A DNA stretch of 64,000 bases, from positions 37,167,526 through 37,231,525 of the forward strand of contig OX393553.1 of assembly GCA_947650365.1 (NCBI GenBank), in the 5' to 3' direction. The notes beneath the pieces were generated by a model that did not search any database, had not been told where the DNA came from, and worked only from the letters and a program-made list of their open reading frames with translations. This document shows positions 44,763 through 56,480 of this stretch, one piece after another. Made by a program: the position numbers and the translations under genes. Position 1 is the stretch's first letter. Every line of letters begins with the position of its first letter. Source of the stretch: Chamaelirium japonicum. Taxonomy: Eukaryota > Streptophyta > Magnoliopsida > Liliales > Melanthiaceae.

Positions 44763-45340
44763 AGTGAGTAAATGGATTAAAAACTACCAAATTCTAGGAA
44801 CATCGAGATCCTCATTGTTAAGGAACTACTGGTCTTCTATATAGTGAAAAACTAGCTAAAATGTATCCGTAGCCACATTGTACTGTCTCAGCTGACAAGG
44901 GCTGAGCTCACACGCAGGCTATGGATGAGTTTAAAAAGTAATCATTGTACCTAGTTGACATATGACCATAAACAAATAATATCATGTAAAGCAATATGAG
45001 TTTGTAAAATCGAGCTGTTCCGATGCGTCCGGAATAGTCCAAATATTCAAGGTATACATTCGGATCATCTAGATCAGGTCTAGATAAAGTCCATGATCAT
45101 ATAACTAGAATCGATGGTCCATAATAAACATATATTAAATAAATTTAATTTTGAAAATCGAACCGTACCGATGCGTCCGGAATGGTCCAATAGGCTAAGA
45201 TCCATTAATAGATGGAACATATTGGCCCCAGATCGGGCTTGCAAACACATAGTTAAATCTATGGTCCAAATTAAAACAGGCAGCTAAATATATGTTAAAA
45301 CATATCAAATTGAACTGGTTGGATCTATCATCAGACAGTC

Positions 45341-45357
45341 GGGTCGTGCTGATAACA
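45341..45357 (-). other. Primer binding site of the Copia element
   Basis: Minus-strand TGTTATCAGCACGACCC directly follows the 5' LTR. Its first 12 bases match 9 of 12 of TGGTATCAGAGC, the initiator-Met type site. Confidence 0.65.
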
Positions 45358-45532
45358 TGTTACAAGAGAGAGGGGAGAAAGAAGAATGCACTCGGGGATG
45401 ACGGCTATGCTCTCACAAAACGTGAGAGCCTCTTGTTTATTCATAACATATGTATAGAGAGCTAGGGATAAGGGATAGAGGTGTCGGTTAGATGTATCCC
45501 ACCAAAGTGGGCAGCCACATATATCCGTAACA
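45358..45532 (-). repeat. 5' LTR of the Copia element (175 bp)
   Basis: It has the same start (TGTTACAAGAG) and end (GTAACA) as the LTR at 40236-40408 and is flanked on the right by the TAAAA duplication. Confidence 0.92.
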
Positions 45533-45622
45533 TAAAAAGATTTTTTGAGGAATTTTAAAGGCTCACAATTAAAACAGTGAAAATAGGAAGAGGTGCTAGG
45601 TGTCGGTTGTAGCCAATTTTTT

Positions 45623-45886
45623 TGGGTTATTTTGACTGCCCCCCAAAATTTGCCTTGAATTAGGCTTTACCCACCACATTTTCATTAATTAGACTTTACC
45701 CCCCAAAACTAACTGTTCCGTCAGCTCACCATCTAAGAGAAAGGGTGAGTTGACGGAAAAGAAATACAGTTTTGGGGGTGAGCTGACGGAACAGTTAGTT
45801 TTGGGGGGTAAAGTCTAATTAATGAAAGTGTGGGGGGTAAAGTCTAATTCAATGGAAAATTTGGGGGGCAAAGTCAAAATAACCCA
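45623..45886. mobile_element. Foldback MITE (264 bp)
   Basis: TGGGTTATTTTGAC at the left is repeated inverted at the right. The arms pair over about 110 bp (CCCCCCAAAA..TTTTGGGGGG, AACTGTTCCGTCAGCTCA). T-runs on both sides hide the duplication. It lies about 90 bp right of the Copia element. Confidence 0.8.
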
Positions 45887-45997
45887 TTTTTTTTCGCTCG
45901 TCACTTTCAGCGAGTGCAAGTGGCTCGGGCGGGTGATCGCACATTCCCCGTGGCTGATCCTTTTCCGTGGAGTAATGCTAGATGGCCCACTAGTTAG

Positions 45998-47418
45998 GAG
46001 GTTTTTACTGAAATGGCCACCAACTCTCAACTATTGTTGAGAATGGGCCAGGTTGCTTTTGGCTTTACTAAAATGACCACTGAAACTCTTTGGGACCAAA
46101 CTATCCTCATTTGGACGGCAGCTTCCTCCACCTCTTTCGACTGCAACTTTAGGACGAAAAATGGACGAAAAAATGGACGAAAAATGGACGAAAAAAGGAC
46201 GAAAAATGGAACGAAATTGATAAAATTAACAGCACATTTTAGGACGAAAAATGGACGAAAAAAGGACAAAAAAAGGAACGAAAAATAGACGAAAAATGGA
46301 CGAAAAATGGACGAAAAAATGGACAAAAAATGGACGAAAAAAGGATGAAAAATAGACGAAAAATGGAACGAAATTGATAAAATTAAAAGCACATTTTAGG
46401 ACGAAAAATGGACGAAAAAAGGACAAAAAAAGGAATGAAAAATGGACGAAAAATGGACAAAAAAAGGAACAAAAAAAGGACGAAAAAAGGAACGAAAAAT
46501 GGACGAAAAATGGACGAAAAAAGGACAAAAAATGGAACGAAATTGATAAAATTAACAGCACATTTTACGACGAAAAATGGACGAAAAATGAACGAAAATC
46601 AGACGAAATAACAAATTTCGTCTCTAGTTTTCGTCGCCGAAAAATCACAGTCAGTTCTGGCAGAGACTGGCTATGGTCTGTTTGACGAAAATCGGACGAA
46701 ATAACAAATTTCGTCTAGTTTTCGTCACCGAAAAATCAGAGTCAGTTCTGGCAGAGACTGGCTATGGTCTGTTTGACGAAAATCGGACGAAATAACAAAT
46801 TTCGTCTAGTTTTCGTCGCCGAAAAATCACAGTCAGTTCTGGCCGAGACTGGCTATGGCCTGTGTGACGAAAATCGGACGAAATAACAAATTTTATCTAG
46901 TTTTCGTCGCCGATTTTATCAATTTCGTCCATTTTTCGTCCTAAAATGTGCTGTTAATCTATCAACCACTTTTTGTTGATTTCGTTCCTTTTTCGTCCTA
47001 ACTATAATGATGAATAGCCAATTTTATTAATTTCGTTCCTTTTTTCGTCCATTTTTCGTTCCTTTTTTCGTCCTTTTTTTGTCCATTTTTCGTCCTAAAA
47101 TGTGCTGTTAATTTTATCAATTTCGTTCCATTTTTCGTCCTTTTTTCGTCCATTTTTCGTCCATTTTTTCGTCCATTTTTTGTCCATTTTTTCGTCCATT
47201 TTTCCGTCCATTTTTCGTCCATTTACAGTGGGTAAGAAAGCAAGTTACCCAGCCACGATAGGTTTTTACAGTGGTAAGGGTCAATATGTCTTTTTACCTG
47301 GTTAGTGTCACCGTGCAACCTGTTTCCCACGTGCCGGTGGCTATTTTCGTTCAGATTTCTTGACGGGGTCCATTCTCAACAATAGTTGAGAGTTGGTGGC
47401 CATTTCGGTAAAAACCTC
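45998..47418. mobile_element. Mutator-like foldback with GACGAAAAATGG arrays (1.42 kb)
   Basis: It starts GAGGTTTTTACTGAAATGG and ends CCATTTCGGTAAAAACCTC. ACTAGTTAG flanks it exactly (45989-45997 and 47419-47427), a 9-bp Mutator-type duplication. The terminal arms continue with CCACCAACTCTCAACTATTG on both sides. Inside are a purine-rich array of GACGAAAAATGG-type 12-mers (about 46150-46600) and its inverse (about 46.92-47.22 kb), flanking a 91-bp tandem repeat. The Lys/Asn-rich and Phe/Ser-rich frames here are products of the arrays. No transposase is present. Confidence 0.88.
46588..46915. repeat. 91-bp tandem repeat at the centre of the foldback
   Basis: About 3.5 units start near 46588, 46681, 46772 and 46863. 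Each holds GACGAAATAACAAATTTCGTC, itself a short palindrome, then a non-palindromic part with CAGTCAGTTCTGGC and GAGACTGGCTATGG. Units differ at few positions, so the array is young relative to its surroundings. Confidence 0.85.
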
Positions 47419-47427
47419 ACTAGTTAG

Positions 47428-48772
47428 CCTACTTTTGTTGCCAACTCCACGTGGTGTGGAGTGCTGGCAGGCCCTCATTGCCGGAAATATTATGTGGGGC
47501 CCGTGGGGGCCATGGGAAGAAGAGCCCTAGCGGATGCCACGTAAAGTTGGCTACCTAGCGTTTGCCATTTCGGTGCTCGAACTTCGGACAGTGAACGCCG
47601 TTATGACTGATATCGGTTCGATTAGCGGCGTTAGTTTGGCCACGCATCGCCGTCGTCACCAGCACTTAAAATCATGTCGTCCGGTCCCACAGTCCTCCAT
47701 TTTCAACGCTGTTTATCCACAAGATCCCCTCTGGCCTCTGGGTCCTCCTCTCCTCCCTCCCCGGCGTCCCCGCCTTTTTTTTTTATCCTTTTTCTCTCTC
47801 TTCCACATTACCCCCCCTATTCTCAGTATTCTCTCTCCAATATTAAATCCAAATCCCTCTCCCCCTCTCTCTCTCTCCTCTCCCTCCCTCTCTCTCTCTC
47901 TGTCTCTCTCTCTCTTTCTGGGTGTCTATCTCCTCGCCGGAGGCTCTATAGATTCCGGCGAGGGACGGCCAGACGTCTAATCTAGGGTTAGGGGGAAAAA
48001 AAGGCGAGGTGTCGTAATTAAAATATTCCTACTCTCCGATCATCGAGGTTGTGTGTGGTTTCTCTTGCTTGCAATGCAGGGGAAAGTGCCATCGTCGAGG
48101 TTGGACGCTCTCGCACGCCACGAATTCCGAGAACGATCACCTTGCCAATCCCTTCCCTTCCCACTCTCCGATCTCTTCCTTTAAGTTCTTCCTCCTCTCT
48201 CTCTCCCTCTCTCTCTCTACCCTGAAGGTCTGATGAGGCTTTGGTGAGCTTGCTGGAGCCATCGGAGTTGATCTGGTGAGAATTCCTCCTTGTGGACTTC
48301 TTGCTCGTATCCCACTCTCTTTATTGTTTTTTTTTTTTTGTAATTTTGATTTGCCATCGAGTTCTCATCCTGATTGGTGCGAGTGAGGAGCTAGGGTTCG
48401 ATGTGAGCCCCGCGATCTGAATCTGAATTTATGTTTTTTCTGCCTTTGATTTCTCCGTACTGTGTTTTCTTTTTTTCCTTTCCTCCGTATTTTAAGATGA
48501 TCGGTGTTAAGATTTGCTGCAGCGATCTTGCATTAAGAGCTCTCAGCGCCCAAAAATTGAATTCCCTGTTTTCCTTGGAATTTTCTGGTGGAAAAACATT
48601 GAAACCTTCACCGATCAGTTTGTCTTGTCTTAGTTGTTTAATTTTGCTGGATCTTGTTGAATTCCAGCACCGGGAAGCAGTTTGAGAAAGCATGGTTATG
48701 CCGGGAATGTCGCAGTTGTGAGTTTTAAATTTTGCTCTCAGGCTCACAACTTGGTGGTTCAAGAGCTTCAGG
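47428..48772 (+). promoter_or_regulatory. Promoter region and 5' leader of the Mei2-like gene
   Basis: Roughly 47.43-47.66 kb should hold the core promoter by position, though no convincing TATA box is seen. A C/T-rich leader begins near 47.7-47.95 kb. A donor GATCTG|GTGAGAA at 48275/48276 and an acceptor CTCTCAG|GCTCAC at 48741/48742 suggest a 466-bp leader intron ending 31 bp before the ATG. The opposite-strand frame at 48391-48891 overlaps this leader and is not a gene. Confidence 0.5.
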
Positions 48773-51700
48773 ATGCCATCTAATATCATGGACCAGAGGC
48801 GGTTGTCTTTCTTCCACATGCCTTCAGCACCATCGTCTTTCTTTTCGGACGAAACCTCCTTTCCTTTTGAGGTACAAATTGCTCCGGACACGGATCACTA
48901 TTTTGTTATTTTGTTTCAATTATCCGTGGCATTAGTAGTTTAGTACATGTGGATGATGAAAAAATTGGCTATGACTTTATCTGATGATTTCTTCTTGTTC
49001 GTCAAATTCAGTGGGTTTTTTTGGATTGAAGTGCTAGTCTAAATTAATTCTCTTCTTTCTTGTTTTCAGAGACAATTTGGAATTTGGAAGCCTGAGTCTA
49101 TGCCCGACCATCACGGTAAGTGTCATTGTCGCCTCACCCATGATCAAGTCCGCATGTTGTTGTTAATGGAAACTATCAATGCACATAATATGATTCTCTC
49201 GCAATATTAAACTTTCACATGTAACCCAAAAAACTTCATTTGTACATTGTTCTAATGTTTGCAATTATTACCTTGTGCAAACTTTTCCTTAAAAAGTGTT
49301 AGCAAGCGAAGGAAAAAAATGGGGAGAGCAATTTTTTAAAATTTTCAAGGAAAAAAAACCTAATTCATTCCAGTTGGAGAATTCAGCTTGTGGACAAGGC
49401 GTAGGCTTTCTAGAGACCTTGGCCACACACCTAAATTGTGGCATGATGATGCAAGAGCAAATAAGGGTCAAATTCAAATTAATTATTTTGATGTCTTTGT
49501 TTTTCTTCATTGTAGCCATTAGATTAATTTATATTTGTTTTAAAGATAGTTTTACTTTTCTAATTGATAGAGATCTTAGTATAATTTAGGAAAAGTAGGG
49601 ACTAAAGTGCAGAAGTCAAAGGAGGGTCTTTTTGTAATAAAATAGTTCATTGGCAGTTAAATGGCCACACAACCTCTTTCATGTTTAATAGGAAAATAAT
49701 CATTATATTTGAGGGGGGAAAAATATTCATTTAATGAAGCAACTAATCCCTAGATGTAAGGATAAGGAAAAGGATACCATGATTTCTCTTTTAAGGGGTA
49801 GAAATCCCGAGATTCCTCGCACCTATGGGATGCACAAGAGGGTTGAGGAAACCCACGGGTTCCTCCCGTGGAGACGGAATTTTAGTGGGCTGATAACATC
49901 TTATTTAAGAAGACACTTTTGGACGAGCGAGCTCAGGGCCAATTATATTCCTATATATATAAGTATTGAGCATGCGTTTCAAAAGGGGATTTTGCATAAC
50001 TTTGCAGAATAAAATCTCAATAATGCAAATAAGTACAAAAAATAAGAAGAAGAGACAGATTGAAGTAAGAGACCTAATTCAATTTAATTTCAGACTCCTA
50101 CATGTAGTATTTGAGTTTTTGATATGTTATAATCATGGGTTTGAAAGCGAGTATTATTAATTTGCATTTCTAATTTTGTAAAATTATTTTGAAAGAAGAA
50201 TTACTCATTATCCATTAATTTCGGCCTTTTATATTGAAATCACATTTCTCCTTCTGCTCTCTTCTTTGTTATAGATGACATGATGATTGGTCTATCGTTT
50301 TTGGATTTTGGTCCAATAGATTTGGATTAGAGCTTCATCTATCGGTATCATTTCTTCTGCGGCACCTTGATATTTCGATACAGATTGTATCTGATCATAC
50401 TAAGGCACATCGGAAGCGACATTGTATGGAATTAAAACTTTACATATTGGTATCAATTTTGTTGCGCACCTGATATTGCGATATTGAGCGTATCAGATCA
50501 CACCAAGGTACAACAAAAGGAAATAAGGTGGTCGAGATCGTAATATACCGAGATCGCACCAAAAGGGAAATCCTATCATGCACAAGAACACCAAGATATT
50601 GGCAACAACGTAATGATAATTTCTTTATTATGAGAATTTATAATTACAATCTTTAACAACCTCACCACTCCCATAAGCCTTCTTAGACCCACATAGGGGT
50701 GGCAATCCTTGACCCGACCCGCCAACCCGACCCGAAGTTAACGGGTTTGGGTTTGGCCTAAACGGGTTCGGGTCATAAACAGGTCGACCCGATTGACCCG
50801 TTTATTTAATGGGTCGGGTTCGGGTTTGTACTTATAACCCGATTGACCCGTTTACCAAATGGGTTGTGTCAACCTGACCCGAGCCGACCCGACCCAACCC
50901 GGCCCAATCCGACCTGTCTGACCCAACCCGACAGGTTTACATGGGTTCTGTTGACCCAACCCGAGCCAACCCAACCTGACACGACCCGACTTGTTTAGTA
51001 AACGGGTTAAACGGGTTGGGTCGGGTCAACCCGTTTATTAGGCGGGTCGGGTTTGGGTTTAAGTTTTTGACCCGTTTATTAAACGGGTCGGGCTCGGGTT
51101 GGGTGTTTTGCCCTTATACCTATATCTCAACCCGACCCATTGCCACCCCTAGACCCACATGATAAAAGTTTGACAAAGAATAATCCAGGATAAAACACTT
51201 GAAGATACAGAGCACTAGTCCACTCAAAACCCAATAAAGAAACACTATGAACATATACCTCGAAGGAAAACGTTCCTTCACTTTTCTCTCTTCTTCCTCT
51301 CTATCTGCATAAAGTGAGGAACCCTTGCTGGATCGTTGGATTTGCTGCTAATTCCTTTTTCAAACATGTGACAAGTTTTTTTACCAAATATAGCCTCACA
51401 CAACAACTATTATATATATTAAGGAGTTTCCTTTCTCTAAGGGTTCCAATACACACTAGCTAAAGCCTAAGTTACTACCAAAACCCGTGAGTTCGTCGGA
51501 CTTGAATCAAATTTTTTTTTTTTGCAGTTGTAATAGTCTTCCACTTGCAGACGAAACTCCACAGATTCTCTCAACCGACCCCGCAACTAGTATCCTTTAT
51601 GCCCACGTTGATATAGCTTATTTAAAAGCCGTATCACAAATCTCCATCTTGGCTTTTATATATCAACCAACCAGAAGAACAATATGAAGACTAAAATTGT

Positions 51701-54700
51701 CATCTCTTTGTCATGTTCTAAGAATCTGTGAATTTTCAAGCCTATCGTTTTTTACTTGTTGTCACCTTTACACCCACACCGGGTGCCCCTTCATCTTGTG
51801 TGAAGGACCAAATCTAATATATCCTTGAAGTTGCTCACTAAATCCTACTTCTTAATCAACTTTTTTGCACTCGAGATTATTCCATCTGCAGTCTTATTTT
51901 GTATTTAACCCTCTACCCTTGAAGCTATCCTCACTGCAACCTTATATAAGCCACTACTTAAAATTTCTTTCAGGATTAAAGAAGTACCATCTCAGACCTC
52001 CACAAGTCCACTTTGATTGCTGAACTTGTATGTGGGAGAATCTTTATTAGGAAAAAAAACCAGTTTATCTCTAAAATTCTAAGCATTATGAACTCCTTTG
52101 AGTGTTTGAATTGACCTGTAAAACATCTTCAAGTGAGTATCACAAACTCTCTGTATCAACATCTTGGATCCATTGCCTATCGTTATCGTGCCACCCTTAT
52201 ACCTCACATAATTACTGAACCATGCCGTGTGTGAACTACATGGGAAAATTTTGGAAGGCAATATTGATATTTAAATACTTTCCTAAGTTGACTAGTACTT
52301 CCTATCATTTAACTATATAAGCATGGATTCATGGTACATGACATGAAGGAAAAAAGAAAAATATATGACTTTTCACTAGAAGTGTCCAGTCACTTGAAAA
52401 TTAGTCTTGCTTGTTAATTCAGATTCCTACCTGGATAATGGTCCTTTGTTGTGATGTGTCCAAGTGTTCTCAATTGTTGATTCAAAAAAATTTTCTTATC
52501 TCTAAATAACACCTTATAGGAAAATTAAAGATGTTGCATGTCTATAGGCTGAGCTTTAATCAATTTCACTATCTGTTCACATTTATCAGGAGCCATTTGT
52601 ACACCTATAACGAAAGTTTGGTGTTTAGAACCATATAGTTGTAAGTTAGTTCAATTGTTAAACCTCAGTGTGACTTCAAACAATTGCAGCTCTTTTCTTG
52701 AAACCTTGTTTGTGCATGTCAGCTACATTTTAACCATATAAGATGATCGATGTGCCTGTATTATAGTTATTCCAGAACTGCAAATGTGTGCTGGAAGCAA
52801 GGTGGGAAGTGGAGTAGGAAATGATTGTTTGAAGAAGGCATATATTTGAAATTGCTAATGTTTTAGGAAACAGAACGAAACTTGTAGGAAGCATAATTGG
52901 GTAAATATCTAGAGAAAGTCATAACTCCTAAATAGGTAATTAAATTAACAACATCAAGATTGAAACAAACTGATGCCTCTATTTGCTCTCTTAATTCATC
53001 TCATGCAATAAATGTTGCATGTTGGAATCACATTACTTGTTTATTAAAATTGCATGATTAAACCATTTTGCATTACTATTAAACACTTTCTTTACTGTCA
53101 AAACTCATTTTCTATTGGATATTTAGAGGTCTTCTTGCCTATCTGGAATATAGTTACCATGGGTTTCCCTTCTAAGGGAACCAGGTTAAACCGTTAAAGG
53201 GAAACAAAGGCATTGGATTTCTTAAGTGACTTTGTGGAAGCCTTTAACATGAGTGGAGGAGTTTCACTCCGACTGTTGACTATACAACTTGTTAATCAAA
53301 ATAATTTTTCATACTGAGATTTTATAGACTGAGATGTTTAAGAGCTTGCGGATTGTGTTAGCAGCAACCTGCCTTCAAGTGACTGTTCCATCGACCTAAC
53401 CTGCCATAACTCTTCTCAATCATATGTTAGTTCTGGCTTGTATGTGAACATTTTCTCATGCATGTGCAATTCCTCCTCTTTTTTCATTCTATTGGGTATG
53501 ACTTGGCACTTCTCTTTCCCTTTTTGTTTGGCTTGTTTTCGAATCATTTAGACCTTCAATTTACATTATGCAGGAACTGGGGGAATGTCATTAATGTCTG
53601 GAATTCAGTCAGTTTCTTTATCTCCTCAAGAAAAGCTATGTCGAATGGGAGGAAACTCGGTGGAATGCTTACAACTTCCACAAGCTTATGCTCTCAAAGA
53701 CCAGGAGACTAAGATTAGCCTTGAGCGTCATTTGATGGGTGTGGAGAGCACTACCACACTCTCCTTGACTTCTTGGAGAGCTCGTAACCAGGATTTTGGA
53801 TCCCGGACGAGATTATATGTACAACCTGCATCCCAGTTTATGGCAGGGAACAAAGTTGTGTTGAATGGGCTCCATTATGAGAATGATCTTCTCTCAAGTT
53901 GTTTGTCTGAGATGTTCAACAAGAAATGTATCTTTCTTCTCTTTCTTTCACTAAGATGCTTTTTTGCTTACAAACTGCAAACACCAGTGAACCCCAAATT
54001 ATTTTATATGCAGTTGGCATTTCTGTTTAATGGCATCTAATTCATGCATTCAAGTTCAAAATAAGTGGGTTTTATTTTATAATGTTTGATCTTGTAGTGG
54101 AAATTCCGGATGGCTGTTTAACAAGATTTGTCAACTATGTACTTATGCAATCTTGAATATTGATGGTGCAGTAAGTTTTTCATCAAATGGTGCTCCTTTT
54201 GGTCAATCTGTGGATACATCTGGGAATGATGAGCCTTCTGAATCCTTGGAAGAAATTGAAGCACAAACTATTGGAAACCTCCTTCCTGATGACGATGATT
54301 TGCTATCTGGAGTTATCGATGATCTTGCTCGACCCAACAGTGGAGACGATGTTGAAGATGATCTATTTTGCAGTGGAGGTGGGATGGAACTAGAAGCTGA
54401 TGATATTCCCAACTCCAACAAAACTTCTGATTTTATTGGTGGGGGAGCTTCTAATGGTCAGCTGGGGGGTTTGAGTATCCAATTTTCTGGTGAACATCCT
54501 TCCCGAACCCTTTTTATACGAAATATCAATAGCAATGTCGTGGATGCTGAGCTAAGGGATCTTTTTGAGGTATTTTTTTATTATATTTTTTGGCAATTTT
54601 ATTATTTGCTAGTATGATCTGTATGTAGAATTTATGTGGTACTTTGTCTCTCTTAACCCATATATTTATTCTATTCAGCAACATGGAGAGATTCGCGAAC

Positions 54701-56431
54701 TGTATACAGCCTGCAAACATCGTGGTTTTGTAGTGATATCTTACTATGATATAAGGGCAGCCCAAAATGCAATGAAAGCTCTTGCAAACAAGCCTTTCAG
54801 GGGTCGGAATCTTGACATACACTTTTCGATTCCGAAGGTATCCTCTTTCCACGTGTTCTCCTAATTAGTCTTATATGAGGCATCGATTGGAAATTTGGTA
54901 GTATAATTTTTTATTATGATAGTCGAAAAAGCCTATTTGAAGTGGTAAACCTCTTTTTGCTTTTATGTTCACTTGCATCAAGATGATTATTCATCATTTG
55001 ATATATAAATCATGTGTGTGCATGCGCACGTGTGCGATTGTTTGTGCTGTGTGGAGAAAGGGTTGGGCCAAAGATCACATGAATAGAGGTGGTGCAGATC
55101 CTAAGATGATTTCTATAACAATGGACGCAGGGTTTGAGAGAAATGAATGCCATGGAACGTTCTTCAAACCTGAGGGGGGTGGAGGGGGTGAATGCATGAT
55201 TATAGAGTAACATGATTTCTGTAGCGGTGCAGGGGATAGATTTGCGTAGTTTATTGTGGTTGCAGTTCTTTAAACCTGACCCCACATGGGGGGAGGGAGG
55301 GAGGGAGATGCTTGTATTATATAGTAACCTGATTTCGGTAGCAGTGCAGGGGATAGATATGCATAGTTTATTGTTGTTTCAGTTGTCAGATTTGTGTGCC
55401 TATATGTTGCGTCTATTTGGTCTGTTACTCATTGGTAGCCAGTAGCCACCAATACCTACCAGTTGGATGCCGTAGATAGTGTTGATGTGTTTCTTATGAA
55501 TATATATTGTTCTAACCTAAATTGCAATGAAGTAATATCATGTGGGAGGGAGGATGTTGATAACTTTTTGGTGTTGCTTTTGCTGTAAATGTGCAATTAC
55601 GCATTGTGTGGCCTTATGGCAGCGGGGCTTTCTTTTTCTAGGATGATTTTTTACTTACCAATGCATGCGTGCATACATGCCTCCACAGAGGCAACAGCCT
55701 GTTTCATGCTTCTGATGTATTAATTGTGAACGCTTTGCTATTAGGACAATCCATTGGAGACGAATATTAACCAGGGTACCCTTGTGGTATTCAACCTTGA
55801 TTCTTCTATTTCGAATGATGATCTGCATCAGATATTTGGTGTCTATGGGGAAGTCAAAGAGGTGACCTGGTCGTATATCCCATACTGCATTTTCTCGAGT
55901 TTTATTTTACTATGACGTTAATGTTGTTAATACTTGATTGGTTTACAGATTCTCGAAACTCCACACAAGCATCATCACAAGTTTATAGAGTTTTACGATG
56001 TTAGAGCTGTTGAAACTGCTCTTCGTGCTTTAAACAAAAATGTTATAGCGGGCAAAAGAATAAAGCTTGAGCCCAGCTGTAATGGTGCAAGACAGTGGTA
56101 TTGCCCTGGCAACTCACTTCTATTTTCATCCATGCCTCTTTAGTAGCCTTAAGCTCTGATTTAAATCAATTGATATATTCAACCATTCATATTAATGCTG
56201 TATTGGAAAGGTTTAAGTGGCAATATTGTTCTTAATAGGGTCTGACAAGCTTGTCAATAGTATTTATAATATTCCAGTGTCTTAATTAGTCATAGTAATG
56301 GCTCAAATTGAATACTGAGTTACATGCATGTCCTGACCTCATATTTTTATTTAGGATAAGATATTGGTTTGCTTTGAACTATATCATGTTTAGGTAACTT
56401 TTTTCCCCTGTCTTTATGCGCCACCCCCCTC

Positions 56432-56480
<49 letters not shown>

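Larger units (their letters stand above)
40236..45532 (-). mobile_element. Copia LTR retrotransposon with both LTRs, gag not found (5.3 kb)
   Basis: Two near-identical LTRs (40236-40408 and 45358-45532) bound the element. TAAAA flanks it at 40231-40235 and 45533-45537, the 5-bp duplication. The pol domains run protease, integrase, reverse transcriptase, RNase H on the minus strand, which is the Copia order. A primer site abuts the right LTR and a polypurine tract abuts the left. The 0.9 kb between the right LTR and the protease holds no gag frame, only short repeats. Several frame breaks in pol and the lack of gag mean it cannot move on its own. Confidence 0.92.

Noticed and set aside
46013-47222. 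Lys/Asn-rich and Phe-rich open frames on both strands
   Set aside because: They are translations of the GACGAAAAATGG arrays in the foldback element, with no start context or conserved protein.
47534-47985. Pro/Ser/Leu-rich frames just before the Mei2-like gene
   Set aside because: They coincide with the CT-rich leader; the composition explains the frames and no conserved protein is seen.
48391-48891. 166-residue open frame on the minus strand
   Set aside because: It lies antisense to the leader, leader intron and first exon of the Mei2-like gene and shows no domain; it is most likely chance.
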